From Phytohabitans maris (GTDB taxonomy: Bacteria > Actinomycetota > Actinomycetes > Mycobacteriales > Micromonosporaceae), in NCBI RefSeq assembly GCF_031085175.1, contig NZ_JAVHUY010000011.1, forward strand, positions 62,001 to 126,000: a DNA stretch of 64,000 bases, read 5' to 3'. The first letter of the stretch is position 1. The number at the start of each line of letters is the position of its first letter. The translations under genes and the position numbers were made by a program. Under the pieces are notes generated by a model that worked only from the letters and a program-made list of their open reading frames with translations, ran no database searches and was not told where the DNA came from. Below, piece after piece: positions 43,616 through 54,660 of the stretch.

Positions 43616-44697
43616 GGCGCGGCGCGCTGGTCCTGTGCGTACTGGCGCTCGCGTCCTGTTCCTCCTCGCCGCCGCCGCAGCCTGCCCCGCCCTCGCTCCG
43701 GGCCCTGACCTGGCGCGAGGTAACGCTCCCAGCCGCGGACGCGACGGTCCAGGACGTCGCATTCTGCGACGACCACTGGCTCGCGGTGGGCGGGCTCCCG
43801 ACCGGACCCGCGGCGTGGCGGAGCACGGACGGCATGACCTGGACCGGGGTACGGCTGGCGCCGGTCAGCTTCTACGGCCGGCAGAGCACGATCTCCACGG
43901 TCGCCTGCCGGGGCGCCGACACGGTCGCGGTGGGCGCTGCCTCGGGTGGCGCCCACGGCAACCCGCGTACGAGCACGTGGCGCAGCCGCCCGGACGGGAG
44001 CTGGCTGGAGTACGAGCCGGCGTTCACCCAGTTCGGCGGCCAGGACTCGGTCGGCGTGGGCACCGCGGCCGCCGCGCTCGGCCCGCCTGCCGGCTGGGCC
44101 ATCGTCGGCAACTGGCTCGGCCCGGACGGCTCCCCCGGCCCCGCGCTGTGGCACTCCACCGACGGGATGAGCTTCGAGCGCACGCTGGTCGCGCCGGGCT
44201 CCTCGGCGCGCGCCACGGACGTGGCACCCTTGCCGGGCGGCGGTGGCTGGCTGGTGGCGGGCGAGGCGTACGGCGCCACGCTCACCGGCGCCTCCTGGAC
44301 CTCCCGGGACGGCACGACCTGGACCCCGGTCCCGGTGGGCGGACCGCTGGCGCTGGTCACCCCGTACGGGGACGGCACGCTGGGCGTGGGGGCGGCCGGC
44401 GCCTGGTGGTACGACGGCACGACCTGGCAGAAACGCGGCACCCTCGGCGACGCGAACGGGTGGCGCTTCCTCGCCCTCTCCGCCACCTCGGTCCTCGGCG
44501 CCGTGACCGTGGCGGCCGGCTCGTCGTGCCGCCTCTGGACCACCCGCGACGGCGGCGCCACCTGGCAGGAGGCGGCGATGCCAGCGCCCCTCCCGGTGAC
44601 CGCCGAGACGGTCGCCGCGACCGCCATCAGCGGCGACACCCTGCTCCTGGCCACCGACGACGGCACCCGCGCGAGACTCTGGTTGACCACCGCGTAA
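43612..44697 (+). CDS. Lipoprotein with BNR/Asp-box-like propeller repeats
   Basis: 361 residues. It has a lipobox (VLALASC) after an N-terminal hydrophobic stretch. Four recurring motifs follow: WRSTDGMTWT, WHSTDGMSFE, WTSRDGTTWT and WTTRDGGATWQ. They match the Asp-box S-x-D-G-x-x-W of sialidase-like beta-propellers, without catalytic sialidase residues that I can identify. Secreted and membrane-tethered; function unknown. The GTG start overlaps the PduO stop (GTGA), which is unusual for an extracellular protein. Confidence 0.82.
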   Translation: MRRGALVLCVLALASCSSSPPPQPAPPSLRALTWREVTLPAADATVQDVAFCDDHWLAVGGLPTGPAAWRSTDGMTWTGVRLAPVSFYGRQSTISTVACRGADTVAVGAASGGAHGNPRTSTWRSRPDGSWLEYEPAFTQFGGQDSVGVGTAAAALGPPAGWAIVGNWLGPDGSPGPALWHSTDGMSFERTLVAPGSSARATDVAPLPGGGGWLVAGEAYGATLTGASWTSRDGTTWTPVPVGGPLALVTPYGDGTLGVGAAGAWWYDGTTWQKRGTLGDANGWRFLALSATSVLGAVTVAAGSSCRLWTTRDGGATWQEAAMPAPLPVTAETVAATAISGDTLLLATDDGTRARLWLTTA

Positions 44698-44822
44698 GCC
44701 ACCCGCCGCAATCGCCCCGCGGGCCGCCGCTGATCGCTTCGCCTTCGCCGGCCCGCGGTGCTGATTCCGGGCGAACGATCACCGCGCCTCCACCCAGGCG
44801 CCCTGAGATCAGCCCAAGGCGC

Positions 44823-44872
44823 AGATCGTGGTACTTAGGTGTCCCTGGAAGGGCACCCAGGTACCACGATCT
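44823..44872. terminator. Hairpin after the lipoprotein gene
   Basis: AGATCGTGGTAC and GTACCACGATCT form a perfect 12-base stem. Inside it GGTGTCCCT and AGGGCACC can pair with a bulge. It lies 126 bases past the lipoprotein stop in a convergent gap, so it may stop transcription from both sides. No U-tract is seen. Confidence 0.65.
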
Positions 44873-45025
44873 ACCAAGGGCCAGCCAACGTGACGCCGAT
44901 CATGGTCTGGTGCCGCCACGACACAACCGCGAGCCGCCTGGTGCGGTGGCCACTAGCCGCCCGGCCCGGGGGCGCAGGCCCCGGAGACTGTCGGCGCGGG
45001 ACCGGGACCGGCGGGGGGTTGTCGA

Positions 45026-45095
45026 GCGCGGAGGGTGCGGCCGCGGGAACGCACCCGCGCAACGGCCCGGACCACGACAGACGTCGCGGTAGCTC
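45026..45095 (+). repeat. Dispersed intergenic repeat, copy C (central part deleted)
   Basis: GCGCGGAGGGTGCGGCCGCG and GGAACGCACCCGCGCAACGG, then CCCGGACCACGACAGACGTC and GCGGTAGCTC. It matches both ends of copy A but lacks about 40 bases holding AAAACGCTCC to CCCCGGGGAC. Confidence 0.8.
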
Positions 45096-45141
45096 GGGTT
45101 TTCGTCTTGAGAATTGGTCGGCGCGGCCTGATTCCGGCTAA

Positions 45142-45158
45142 CCCGCACAGGGTGTGGG
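45142..45158. terminator. Small hairpin after the DUF2550 gene
   Basis: CCCGCAC, three bases, GTGTGGG: a 7-base stem with one G-U pair, just 8 bases past the minus-strand stop at 45166. A plausible weak terminator for the atpC-DUF2550 transcript. Confidence 0.5.
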
Positions 45159-45165
45159 CCGGGGG

Positions 45166-45603
45166 CTAATGGGTGGCCAGAAACGAGGAGACCGCCCCGG
45201 GCGGGGCGGCCTCCAGCCATGACAGGAAACCCGTTACCGTCGACTTGGCCATCGCGATCTCGACGGGGGCCTGGTGGCTCCGACAGCGGAGGATCACCCA
45301 GTCGGCGGGCATGCTCATCAGCTCCTGGCCCTCGGGTTTGCGGCGGCGCTCCACCACGAGTCCGTTGCGGTCGAGGCGGCGCTTGGGGCGGATGGCGAGG
45401 CTGAACATGCGGTAGAAGCGGAGCTCGTCACCCATGAAGCGGCCGAAGCCCGGAGACCAGCCGCGGCCGTCGAGCATTGTGGACACGCGGAGGTTGAGCT
45501 TGATGGTGCCGGCGCCCGCCATCAGCGCGCGGCGGATGAACAGGACCGCCACGAAGGCGAGCAGGATGACTACGCCGATCCCGATCCACTCCAAGACCAG
45601 CAT
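45166..45603 (-). CDS. DUF2550 family membrane-anchored protein
   Basis: 145 residues: one N-terminal membrane helix (EWIGIGVVILLAFVAVLFI), then a beta-rich cytosolic domain (RFYRMFSLAIRPKRRLDR, PADWVILRCRS). DUF2550 genes sit next to atpC across actinobacteria, as here, 10 bases downstream. The role is unknown. Probably in the same transcript as atpC. Confidence 0.9.
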   Translation of the reverse strand: MLVLEWIGIGVVILLAFVAVLFIRRALMAGAGTIKLNLRVSTMLDGRGWSPGFGRFMGDELRFYRMFSLAIRPKRRLDRNGLVVERRRKPEGQELMSMPADWVILRCRSHQAPVEIAMAKSTVTGFLSWLEAAPPGAVSSFLATH

Positions 45604-45613
45604 CGGCGCGCGG

Positions 45614-45895
45614 TCAGCGGGCGGCTGGAGCGGCCGGCTCGGCGCTCTCCGCGAGCACCGTCACGCCCTCGTCCGTGATGGAGAGGAAGCCACCGGCGAC
45701 GTCGTAGGTGATCTCCTCGCCACCGCCGACCTTGACCCGGACCTGGCTCGGCTCGGCCAACTGGCCCAGCAGGGGCGCGTGGCCGGGAAGCACACCCAGC
45801 TCACCCTCGGTGGTCCGCGCGACGAGCATCTCGGCCTCGCCGGACCAGACCTTTTCCTCGACGGCTACGACCTCGACGTGCAGCTGGCTTGCCAA
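45614..45895 (-). CDS. atpC: ATP synthase epsilon subunit, short form
   Basis: 93 residues. It has the N-terminal beta-sandwich (LHVEVVAVEEKVWSGEAEML, TTEGELGVLPGHAPLLGQL, GGFLSITDEGVTVLAE) and then only a short Ala/Pro tail. The C-terminal two-helix domain, which inhibits ATP hydrolysis in many bacterial enzymes, is absent; the E. coli subunit has about 138 residues. It lies after the LCP gene rather than directly after atpD. Confidence 0.92.
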   Translation of the reverse strand: MASQLHVEVVAVEEKVWSGEAEMLVARTTEGELGVLPGHAPLLGQLAEPSQVRVKVGGGEEITYDVAGGFLSITDEGVTVLAESAEPAAPAAR

Positions 45896-45994
45896 CGCTG
45901 ACTCCTCGGCGACTCTGGGGATTAGACCGAGTTTAAACAGCGTTTCGACCCCGCCCCAACGAGGGTGGTACGTAACACAGTCACAAGCGCGTCG

Positions 45995-47095
45995 TCACTT
46001 GTTGATGAGCTCGGGGTGTGCCGTCATGAACGTGTCCACGGTGTCGTCTTGCACCGCGGCGAAGAAGTCCTTCGACGGGTCGAGCAGCCGCTCGCCCCGG
46101 TAGTCGCGGCCGGTGCCCACGCCTTCGCCGGGCAGCTTGACCATGGTGATCGAGCTGGACCGGATGTCGCGGAGCGTGATGGCGTAGTCGACCACGCTGT
46201 GGCCTCGGCCGTTGAAGACCAGCGACTGGCCGGCGGCGCGCAGCACGTTGTCGAGCTTGATCGGGTTGGTCACCACGTCCTTGCTGAACGCCTGGTTGAC
46301 CATCGCCTTGAGGAACTGCTGCTGGTGCCGCTGCCGCACGTAGTCGCCGCCCACCGTCTTGCGCTGCCGCACGATGTCGAGCGCCTCCCACCCCTTGAGA
46401 TGGTGGGTGCCCTTCTTGTACAGCTTCTGCGGCCCCACATACCCGTCGCCGTTGGGGTTGCCGTCGCGGCCGCTGCCGTCCGGCTTGAGGTGCTCGGAGC
46501 GGATGTCCATGTCGAGGGTCATGGTGACCCCGCCCATGGCGTCGACGATCTTGCGGAAGCCCTGGAAGTTGACGATCGCGCCGGCGTCGAAGCGCTTGAT
46601 GCCGGTGTGCCGCGTGATCGTGAGCGCCAGCAGCTCGAAGCCGCGGGCCGGGTCGGGCACCTCCTGGCCGGGCACCCGGCTCCCGTACGCCATCGCGGCG
46701 TTTATCTTGTCGCGACCACCCCCGAAGTCGGCCTTCGGAAAGCGCGGGATGTCGACGATCAGGTCGCGCGGGATCGAAAAGAGGTACGCCCGGTCGTGCG
46801 CGTCCGGCACGTGCAGGATGATGATCGAATCGGAGCGGGGCGGCTCGTTGGGGTTTTCGAGCCGGGGGTCGATGCCGACGAGCAGGATATTGAGCGGGCC
46901 CTTGATGTCGGTCTTGGGCTCGGGCGTCGGGCCGGCCTGGTCGCCGAAGAGGTCGGCGGTCTTCACCGCGCCCTCGTAGCGGGAGAGCAGCACCTCACTG
47001 GCGAGCAGCGTGCCCCCGCTGCCGAGCAACAGCAGGGTGCCGAAGATGGTGCAGAGCACCGCCCACCGGGGCAGTCGACGACTCGGCTTGCCCAC
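45995..47095 (-). CDS. LCP (LytR-CpsA-Psr) family cell wall glycopolymer ligase
   Basis: 366 residues: an N-terminal membrane anchor (WAVLCTIFGTLLLLGSGGTLL), then an extracytoplasmic LCP domain. NILLVGIDPR, RSDSIIILHV, LFSIPRDLIVDIP and the GGVTMTLDMDI region are conserved LCP segments with the polyprenyl-phosphate-binding Arg residues (IPRD, VRQR). LCP proteins attach teichoic acids, arabinogalactan or capsular polymers to peptidoglycan. It sits between atpD and atpC, which is unusual. A strong hairpin separates it from atpD, so it may have its own promoter. Confidence 0.93.
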   Translation of the reverse strand: MGKPSRRLPRWAVLCTIFGTLLLLGSGGTLLASEVLLSRYEGAVKTADLFGDQAGPTPEPKTDIKGPLNILLVGIDPRLENPNEPPRSDSIIILHVPDAHDRAYLFSIPRDLIVDIPRFPKADFGGGRDKINAAMAYGSRVPGQEVPDPARGFELLALTITRHTGIKRFDAGAIVNFQGFRKIVDAMGGVTMTLDMDIRSEHLKPDGSGRDGNPNGDGYVGPQKLYKKGTHHLKGWEALDIVRQRKTVGGDYVRQRHQQQFLKAMVNQAFSKDVVTNPIKLDNVLRAAGQSLVFNGRGHSVVDYAITLRDIRSSSITMVKLPGEGVGTGRDYRGERLLDPSKDFFAAVQDDTVDTFMTAHPELINK

Positions 47096-47179
47096 GCGCC
47101 CTCCAATCGCCGGTCCCTCTACAGGTATGACGGAACAGAGGGCGTGAAGGTTTGTTCATCGACGGTAGCTCGACATAGA

Positions 47180-47213
47180 CCGAGGCGCCCGCCGGAAATG
47201 GCGGACGCCTCGG
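47180..47213 (-). terminator. Strong hairpin between atpD and the LCP gene
   Basis: 14-base arms at 47180-47193 and 47200-47213 with one mismatch and a six-base loop. It begins about 32 bases after the atpD stop in the direction of transcription. No U-tract, as is common for actinobacterial terminators. It suggests that the main atp transcript ends before LCP and atpC, or is attenuated there. Confidence 0.7.
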
Positions 47214-47244
47214 GTGGAAAAGGGCGGACTATCCCAAAGGACGG

Positions 47245-49613
<2,369 letters not shown>

Positions 49614-49622
49614 ACGCCGTCC

Positions 49623-51266
49623 CTACCGCTTCTCGGCCGGGGTGTCGCGGTAGCGGGTCACGGTCTCGTGCTCCGGCTCGCCCTCCAGCGCCTTGGCCTC
49701 GGCCTCGTGGCCGATCGGGCTGGTCTCCTTCGCCAGGAACATCTGCTTGAACTTCACGATCGCCTCGTCGAGCGCCGTGGTGATGTCGTCGTCCCAGTTG
49801 TTGTCCGCGATCGACTGCAGCGTCGCCTTGTACGAGTGGCGCAGGTACTCCAGGAACTCCGACTCGAACCGGCGGATCTCGTCCACCGGTACGTCGTCGA
49901 GCTTGCCCTCGGTGCCGGCCCAGATCGAGACGACCTGCTCCTCCACCGGGTACGGCGTGTAGTTGGTCTGCTTGAGCAGCTCGACCAGCCGGGAGCCCCG
50001 CTCGAGCTGGGCGCGGGAGGCCCGGTCGAGGTCGGAGGCGAACGCGGCGAACGCCTCCAGCTCGCGGTACTGCGCGAGGTCCAGCCGGAGCCGGCCGGCG
50101 ACCTTGCGCAGCGGCTTGACCTGCGCGGCGCCACCCACTCGGGACACCGAGGTGCCCACGTTGATCGCCGGCCGGACGCCCTGGTTGAACAGGTCGGTCT
50201 CCAGGAAGATCTGGCCGTCGGTGATCGAGATGACGTTGGTCGGGATGAACGCCGAGATGTCGTTGGCCTTGGTCTCGATGATCGGCAGACCGGTCATCGA
50301 GCCGGCACCCATCTCGTCGGAGAGCTTCGCGCAGCGCTCCAGCAGGCGGGAGTGCAGGTAGAAGACGTCACCGGGGTACGCCTCGCGGCCCGGCGGGCGG
50401 CGCAGCAGCAGCGACACGGCGCGGTAGGCCTCGGCCTGCTTGCTCAGGTCGTCGAAGACGATGAGCACGTGCTTGCCCGCGTACATCCAGTGCTGGCCGA
50501 TGGCCGAGCCGGCGTACGGCGCCAGGTACTTGAAGCCGGCCGGGTCGGAGGCGGGCGAGGCGACGATGGTCGTGTACTCCATCGCGCCGTGCTCTTCGAG
50601 GATGCCCTTCACCGACGCCACCGTGGAGGCCTTCTGACCGATCGCGACGTAGATGCAGCGCACCTGCTTCGTCGGGTCGCCGGACTCCCAGTTGGCCCGC
50701 TGGTTGAGGATCGTGTCCAGCGCGACGGTGGTCTTGCCGGTCTTGCGGTCGCCGATGATCAGCTGCCGCTGGCCCCGGCCGATCGCGGTCATCGCGTCGA
50801 TCGCCTTGATGCCGGTCTGCAGCGCTTCCTTCACCGGCTGGCGGGCCATCACGTTGGGCGCCTGGATCTCAAGCTCCCGGAAGCCCTCGTTTTCGATGTC
50901 GCCGAGGCCGTCGATCGGCGCGCCGAGCGGGTTGACCACCCGGCCGAGGAACTTGTCGCCGATCGGCACCGAGAGCACCCGGCCGGTGCGCTTGACGCTC
51001 TGGCCCTCCTCGATGCCGGCGAACTCGCCGAGGACCACCACACCGATCTCGCGGACGTCGAGGTTGAGCGCCACGCCCAGCGTGCCGTCCTCGAACTCCA
51101 GGAGCTCGTTGGCCATCGTCGAGGGCAGGCCCTCGACGTGGGCGATACCGTCGCCGGCGTCGGTGACGGTGCCGACCTCCTCGCGGGAGGGGGCGGGCTT
51201 GTAAGAGGAGACGTAGCGCTCCAGGGCGCCGCGGATCTCCTCCGTCGAGATGGTCAGCTCGGCCAT
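49623..51266 (-). CDS. atpA: ATP synthase alpha subunit
   Basis: 547 residues. P-loop [13 protein letters not shown], ALRAxSLLL-like [19 protein letters not shown] and [13 protein letters not shown] are canonical. The C-terminal extension of about 30 residues ([20 protein letters not shown]) is longer than in E. coli and is typical of actinobacteria. Non-catalytic nucleotide sites of F1. It starts 39 bases after atpH. Confidence 0.97.
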   Translation of the reverse strand: MAELTISTEEIRGALERYVSSYKPAPSREEVGTVTDAGDGIAHVEGLPSTMANELLEFEDGTLGVALNLDVREIGVVVLGEFAGIEEGQSVKRTGRVLSVPIGDKFLGRVVNPLGAPIDGLGDIENEGFRELEIQAPNVMARQPVKEALQTGIKAIDAMTAIGRGQRQLIIGDRKTGKTTVALDTILNQRANWESGDPTKQVRCIYVAIGQKASTVASVKGILEEHGAMEYTTIVASPASDPAGFKYLAPYAGSAIGQHWMYAGKHVLIVFDDLSKQAEAYRAVSLLLRRPPGREAYPGDVFYLHSRLLERCAKLSDEMGAGSMTGLPIIETKANDISAFIPTNVISITDGQIFLETDLFNQGVRPAINVGTSVSRVGGAAQVKPLRKVAGRLRLDLAQYRELEAFAAFASDLDRASRAQLERGSRLVELLKQTNYTPYPVEEQVVSIWAGTEGKLDDVPVDEIRRFESEFLEYLRHSYKATLQSIADNNWDDDITTALDEAIVKFKQMFLAKETSPIGHEAEAKALEGEPEHETVTRYRDTPAEKR

Positions 51267-51305
51267 CCTCAGCTTCCTTCTGGGTTCGAGTGGTACTAAG
51301 CGGGC

Positions 51306-52127
51306 TTAGCGCTTCGCGAGCGCGTTGCGTGTGTCGGTGAGCCGGCGCAGGACCGTGCCGTCGTACAGGTCGGAGCCGACCCGCACGCTCATCCCGCCGA
51401 GGATCTCCGGGCGCACGATCTGCTTGACGGAGACCTCTCGACCGTACAGTTCGGCGAGCTTGGCGCCCAGCCGGCGCTCCTCCTCGTCGGTCAGCGGGGC
51501 GGCCACCGTGACGTACGCCACCTGGCGGTCCCGCCGGTCCGCTGCCAGCTCGACGAGCCGGGTCAGCGAGCTGTCGAACGCGCGCCCGCCGAAGCCGGTC
51601 AGGGCCACCTCCACGAGGCGGATGGTCACCGGCTTGGCCTTGCCGTCGAGCAGCGCGCGGGCCAGCGTGGCCCGCTGGGCCGGCGGCGCGACGACGTCGC
51701 CCAGCGCACTGGCGAGCGCCGGGTCGGCCGAGATCACCTGGCGGAAGCGGAACAGCTCGTCCTCCACCTCGGCGAGGTCGCCGGCCCGGTCGGCGCTGGC
51801 CAGCAGCGCCTCCACGCCGAGCCGCTCGGCCGCGTTTAGCAGCTCGGACGGCGCCGACCACCGCCCGGCCACGAGCGCGCCGACCATCTCGACGGCCGGC
51901 TTGCCGACCTTGTTGCCGAGCAGGCCGGAGAGCAGGCCCTGGCGGTCGGTGCCGCTGCGGGCCGGGTCGGAGAGCGCCCGGCGCAGCCGCGGCTCGCGGC
52001 GCAGCAGGTCGGCCACCGCGAGCACGTCGTCGGCGGTGCCGGCGATCGTCTGCGGGTTGGCCCGGCGGGCGTGCGCCTCCAGCCGCTCGGTGGCGGCGGC
52101 GTACGACTCCCGGCTTGCTGCCTGCAT
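51306..52127 (-). CDS. atpH: ATP synthase delta subunit
   Basis: 273 residues, the actinobacterial length, about 95 longer than in E. coli. ASRESYAAATERLEAHARRA at the N-terminus, then the six-helix domain and KPVTIRLVEVALTGFGGRAF. The C-terminal part VKQIVRPEILGGMSVRVGSD is the conserved peripheral-stalk contact. Its start overlaps the atpF stop by one base. Confidence 0.94.
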   Translation of the reverse strand: MQAASRESYAAATERLEAHARRANPQTIAGTADDVLAVADLLRREPRLRRALSDPARSGTDRQGLLSGLLGNKVGKPAVEMVGALVAGRWSAPSELLNAAERLGVEALLASADRAGDLAEVEDELFRFRQVISADPALASALGDVVAPPAQRATLARALLDGKAKPVTIRLVEVALTGFGGRAFDSSLTRLVELAADRRDRQVAYVTVAAPLTDEEERRLGAKLAELYGREVSVKQIVRPEILGGMSVRVGSDLYDGTVLRRLTDTRNALAKR

Positions 52128-52663
52128 CAGCGGGCCCCGGTGCTCTCGAGGTCGGACAGGAAGCGCTCGACCGTGCCCTTGCGCCGCGCCTCGTCGGCGA
52201 GGGACTCACCCACGATCTTGCTGGCCAGGTCGACGGCGAGCGTGCCCACCTCGGCCCGCAGGTCGCGGACGATGGTCGCCCGCTCGGCCGCGAGCTGCTC
52301 CTTGCCCGCCGCGATGATGCGGTCGGACTCCTCCCGCGCCTTGGCCAGGACGTCCTGCCGGATGCCCTCGGCGTCGGCACGCGCGTCGTCCCGGATCCGG
52401 GCGGCGTCCGTGCGGGCCTCGGCCAGCTGGGCGCGGTACTGCTCCAGCAGCTGGTTTGCCTCGGCCTGCGCCGCCTCGGCCCGCTTGATGCCACCCTCGA
52501 TGGCCTCGACCCTCGCCTGGAAGGTCTTCTCCATACGGGGGAAGACGAACTTCATCAGCACGTAGCACAGCAGCGCGAACGCGATCGTGCCGACCACGAT
52601 CTCCTGCCAGAGCGGGATGATCGGGTTGTGCTCCTCGGCCCCCTCGGCGGCGAAAAGGTACAT
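52127..52663 (-). CDS. atpF: ATP synthase b subunit
   Basis: 178 residues: a membrane helix (EIVVGTIAFALLCYVLMKFV) and a long charged coiled coil (FQARVEAIEGGIKRAEAAQA onward) forming the peripheral stalk. A single b gene is present, so the stalk is a b2 homodimer. It lies 23 bases after atpE. Confidence 0.95.
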   Translation of the reverse strand: MYLFAAEGAEEHNPIIPLWQEIVVGTIAFALLCYVLMKFVFPRMEKTFQARVEAIEGGIKRAEAAQAEANQLLEQYRAQLAEARTDAARIRDDARADAEGIRQDVLAKAREESDRIIAAGKEQLAAERATIVRDLRAEVGTLAVDLASKIVGESLADEARRKGTVERFLSDLESTGAR

Positions 52664-52686
52664 CTGAACCTCCGTTCGGAAGGCTG

Positions 52687-52932
<246 letters not shown>

Positions 52933-52977
52933 TTATCGCGGCGTGTAGCTCACGCGCGGGACGACGGAACTTACAGA

Positions 52978-53754
52978 TCAGTGCTCTTCGGCGAGCGCGC
53001 CCTGGACATAGCTCGCGGTCAGGACCGTGAACACGTACGCCTGCAGGACGATGACCAGCGCCTCGAGGAACGTCAGCGCGATCGCCATCAGCCAGGACAC
53101 GACGGACACCGGCGCGAGCCAGACGTTCGACTGGAGCATCACGAACCCGCCGAGCGTGAACACCAGCAGGATCATGTGGCCGGCGAACATGTTCGCGAAG
53201 AGCCGGACCGCCAGGGTGAAGGGGCGGAACACGAAGGTCGAGATGAACTCGATCGGTACCAGCAACGGCAGGATGAACCAGGGCGCCGGTGGAATGAGCG
53301 AGTTCTTCATGTACTTCGCGAAGCCGTGCTGCCGGATGCCGACCGCGTTGAAGAGCACCCAGCTGATAATGGCGAGGATCGCCGGGAACGCGATGTGCGA
53401 GTTGGGCGACATCTGGATGCCCGGGATGATGCCGAAGAGGTTGGTCAGCAGCACGAAGCAGAAGAGCGTCGTCAGGTAGGGCGCGAACCTCACCCCGTCG
53501 TGCCCGATCAGGTCTCTGGCGACGTTGTTACGCACGAAGCCGTAGATCGACTCGGCGATCCACTGCCGCTTGGTCGGCACGAGCTTCGGCTCCCGGTAGG
53601 TGACCAGGAAGAAGATGATGAGGGCCGCGACCGCCACCCACACCAGGAGGGTGACTTTGGTGAACCAGGGGGTGGTGCCCTCGACGATCGGCGGCAGGAA
53701 GAAGTCTTCCACGGTCGGCGGCCACGGGATCTCCGCCGCGAGACTGCTGCTCAA
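52978..53754 (-). CDS. atpB: ATP synthase a subunit
   Basis: 258 residues with five or six membrane helices. The essential Arg lies in FTLAVRLFANMFAGHM, and the final helix carries LEALVIVLQAYVFTVL with the conserved Glu and Gln. Forms the proton half-channels with the c ring. First of the core atp genes; the AtpZ-like gene precedes it by 15 bases. Confidence 0.96.
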   Translation of the reverse strand: MSSSLAAEIPWPPTVEDFFLPPIVEGTTPWFTKVTLLVWVAVAALIIFFLVTYREPKLVPTKRQWIAESIYGFVRNNVARDLIGHDGVRFAPYLTTLFCFVLLTNLFGIIPGIQMSPNSHIAFPAILAIISWVLFNAVGIRQHGFAKYMKNSLIPPAPWFILPLLVPIEFISTFVFRPFTLAVRLFANMFAGHMILLVFTLGGFVMLQSNVWLAPVSVVSWLMAIALTFLEALVIVLQAYVFTVLTASYVQGALAEEH

Positions 53755-53769
53755 GAGCCTGCCCCTCCT

Positions 53770-53985
53770 CTAGACGCCCAGCCGGCGGACAACCAGATAG
53801 ATGCCCCCGGCCGCGCCGATCACCGCTCCGATCCCGATCGGCACACCGCCGAGATCGAACCAACGATCGACCAGCCAACCGATGAAGCCCCACACCGCGA
53901 TGCCCGCGATGAGGTAGCTGATCGCCACCCAACCCTGCCCAGCGCCGCCGCCGGCAGGAGGTTGGGGGGATTGGTCACCGGCCAT
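53770..53985 (-). CDS. AtpZ/AtpI-like small membrane protein
   Basis: About 71 residues: two membrane helices (WVAISYLIAGIAVWGFIGWL and VPIGIGAVIGAAGGIYLVV) separated by VDRWFDLGG, the usual AtpZ pattern. These proteins help ATP synthase assembly or carry divalent cations with AtpI. An ATG at 54000 would add five residues; neither start has a clear ribosome-binding site. It precedes atpB by 15 bases. Confidence 0.82.
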   Translation of the reverse strand: MAGDQSPQPPAGGGAGQGWVAISYLIAGIAVWGFIGWLVDRWFDLGGVPIGIGAVIGAAGGIYLVVRRLGV

Positions 53986-54158
53986 GACGCGCCGAACCAT
54001 ATCAGGGAGGGATTTTGAGGGTGCGACTCACCCCCCACGCAAGAGCCTTGTGCGGGCGGCTGAGACACTGGAGTCGTCTGTGCCCGTACGCTACTCCTCA
54101 TTGGCAAGTCCGGTCGCCCACCGTTCGCCGGGTGTTCGCCAAATGCATGAGACGCCGA

Positions 54159-54605
54159 TCACTCCATAGCACTTTGTCTACGTTTCGGCCAGACTCGGGT
54201 GAGCCACCAGATGTGCACGCCGGTCCATGCGACGATCCCCGCGGCCACCCCCCAGCCGAATGGCAGCAGGCCGGGCCAGTCGCTGGCGCCGACCGGGATC
54301 ATGGCGGCGCCGAGCAGGCTGTACTTCATCACGTAGAGGCCGACCCCGAAAGGCAGTACCAGCCTGGGGTTTTGCTTGTCGGCCCAGGCAAGCACCACTG
54401 TAGACAGTGTGAAGCTGGCGCTGGGCAAGGCCACGCCGACGGCCGCGCCGACCGCGCCGGCACCGCCGCGGGCCAGCCCACCGACCACGGCACCGGCCAC
54501 GACGACCACCGCGCTCGCCAGCAGCAGCGTGGGCAGGTGGCGCAGCCGCCAGTGCCCGTCGTCGCCGGCCACCGCCGGCACAGTCGCGTGCTCCCCGGCC
54601 GTCAT
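54159..54605 (-). CDS. AtpI-like four-helix membrane protein
   Basis: 148 residues with four predicted membrane helices (LPTLLLASAVVVVAGAVVGGL, GAAVGVALPSASFTLSTVVL, LPFGVGLYVMKYSLLGAAMI, FGWGVAAGIVAWTGVHIWWL). Size and position just upstream of the AtpZ-like and atpB genes fit the AtpI partner of actinobacterial ATP synthase operons. Sequence similarity to E. coli AtpI is not obvious by eye. A partial dispersed repeat lies just upstream of its start. Confidence 0.75.
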   Translation of the reverse strand: MTAGEHATVPAVAGDDGHWRLRHLPTLLLASAVVVVAGAVVGGLARGGAGAVGAAVGVALPSASFTLSTVVLAWADKQNPRLVLPFGVGLYVMKYSLLGAAMIPVGASDWPGLLPFGWGVAAGIVAWTGVHIWWLTRVWPKRRQSAME

Positions 54606-54621
54606 TCCGGGCCCCGGCGGA

Positions 54622-54646
54622 GACGTGGAGCGAAGCGGAGCGTCTT
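54622..54646 (-). repeat. Dispersed intergenic repeat, copy E (fragment)
   Basis: GACGTGGAGCGAAGCGGAGC with GTCTT resembles the reverse of AAAACGCTCCGCTGCGCTCC-ACGTTTC from copy A. Only about 25 bases match. It lies in the 55-base gap between glyA and the AtpI-like gene. Confidence 0.5.
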
Positions 54647-54660
54647 CGCTGTGTGGTTGT

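Larger units (their letters stand above)
44698..45165. other. 468-base convergent intergenic region without a gene
   Basis: Between the lipoprotein gene (+) and the DUF2550 gene (-). It contains the hairpin at 44823-44872, repeat copy C at 45026-45095 and a small hairpin at 45142-45158. Short open frames here lack start signals and a coding pattern. Confidence 0.8.
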
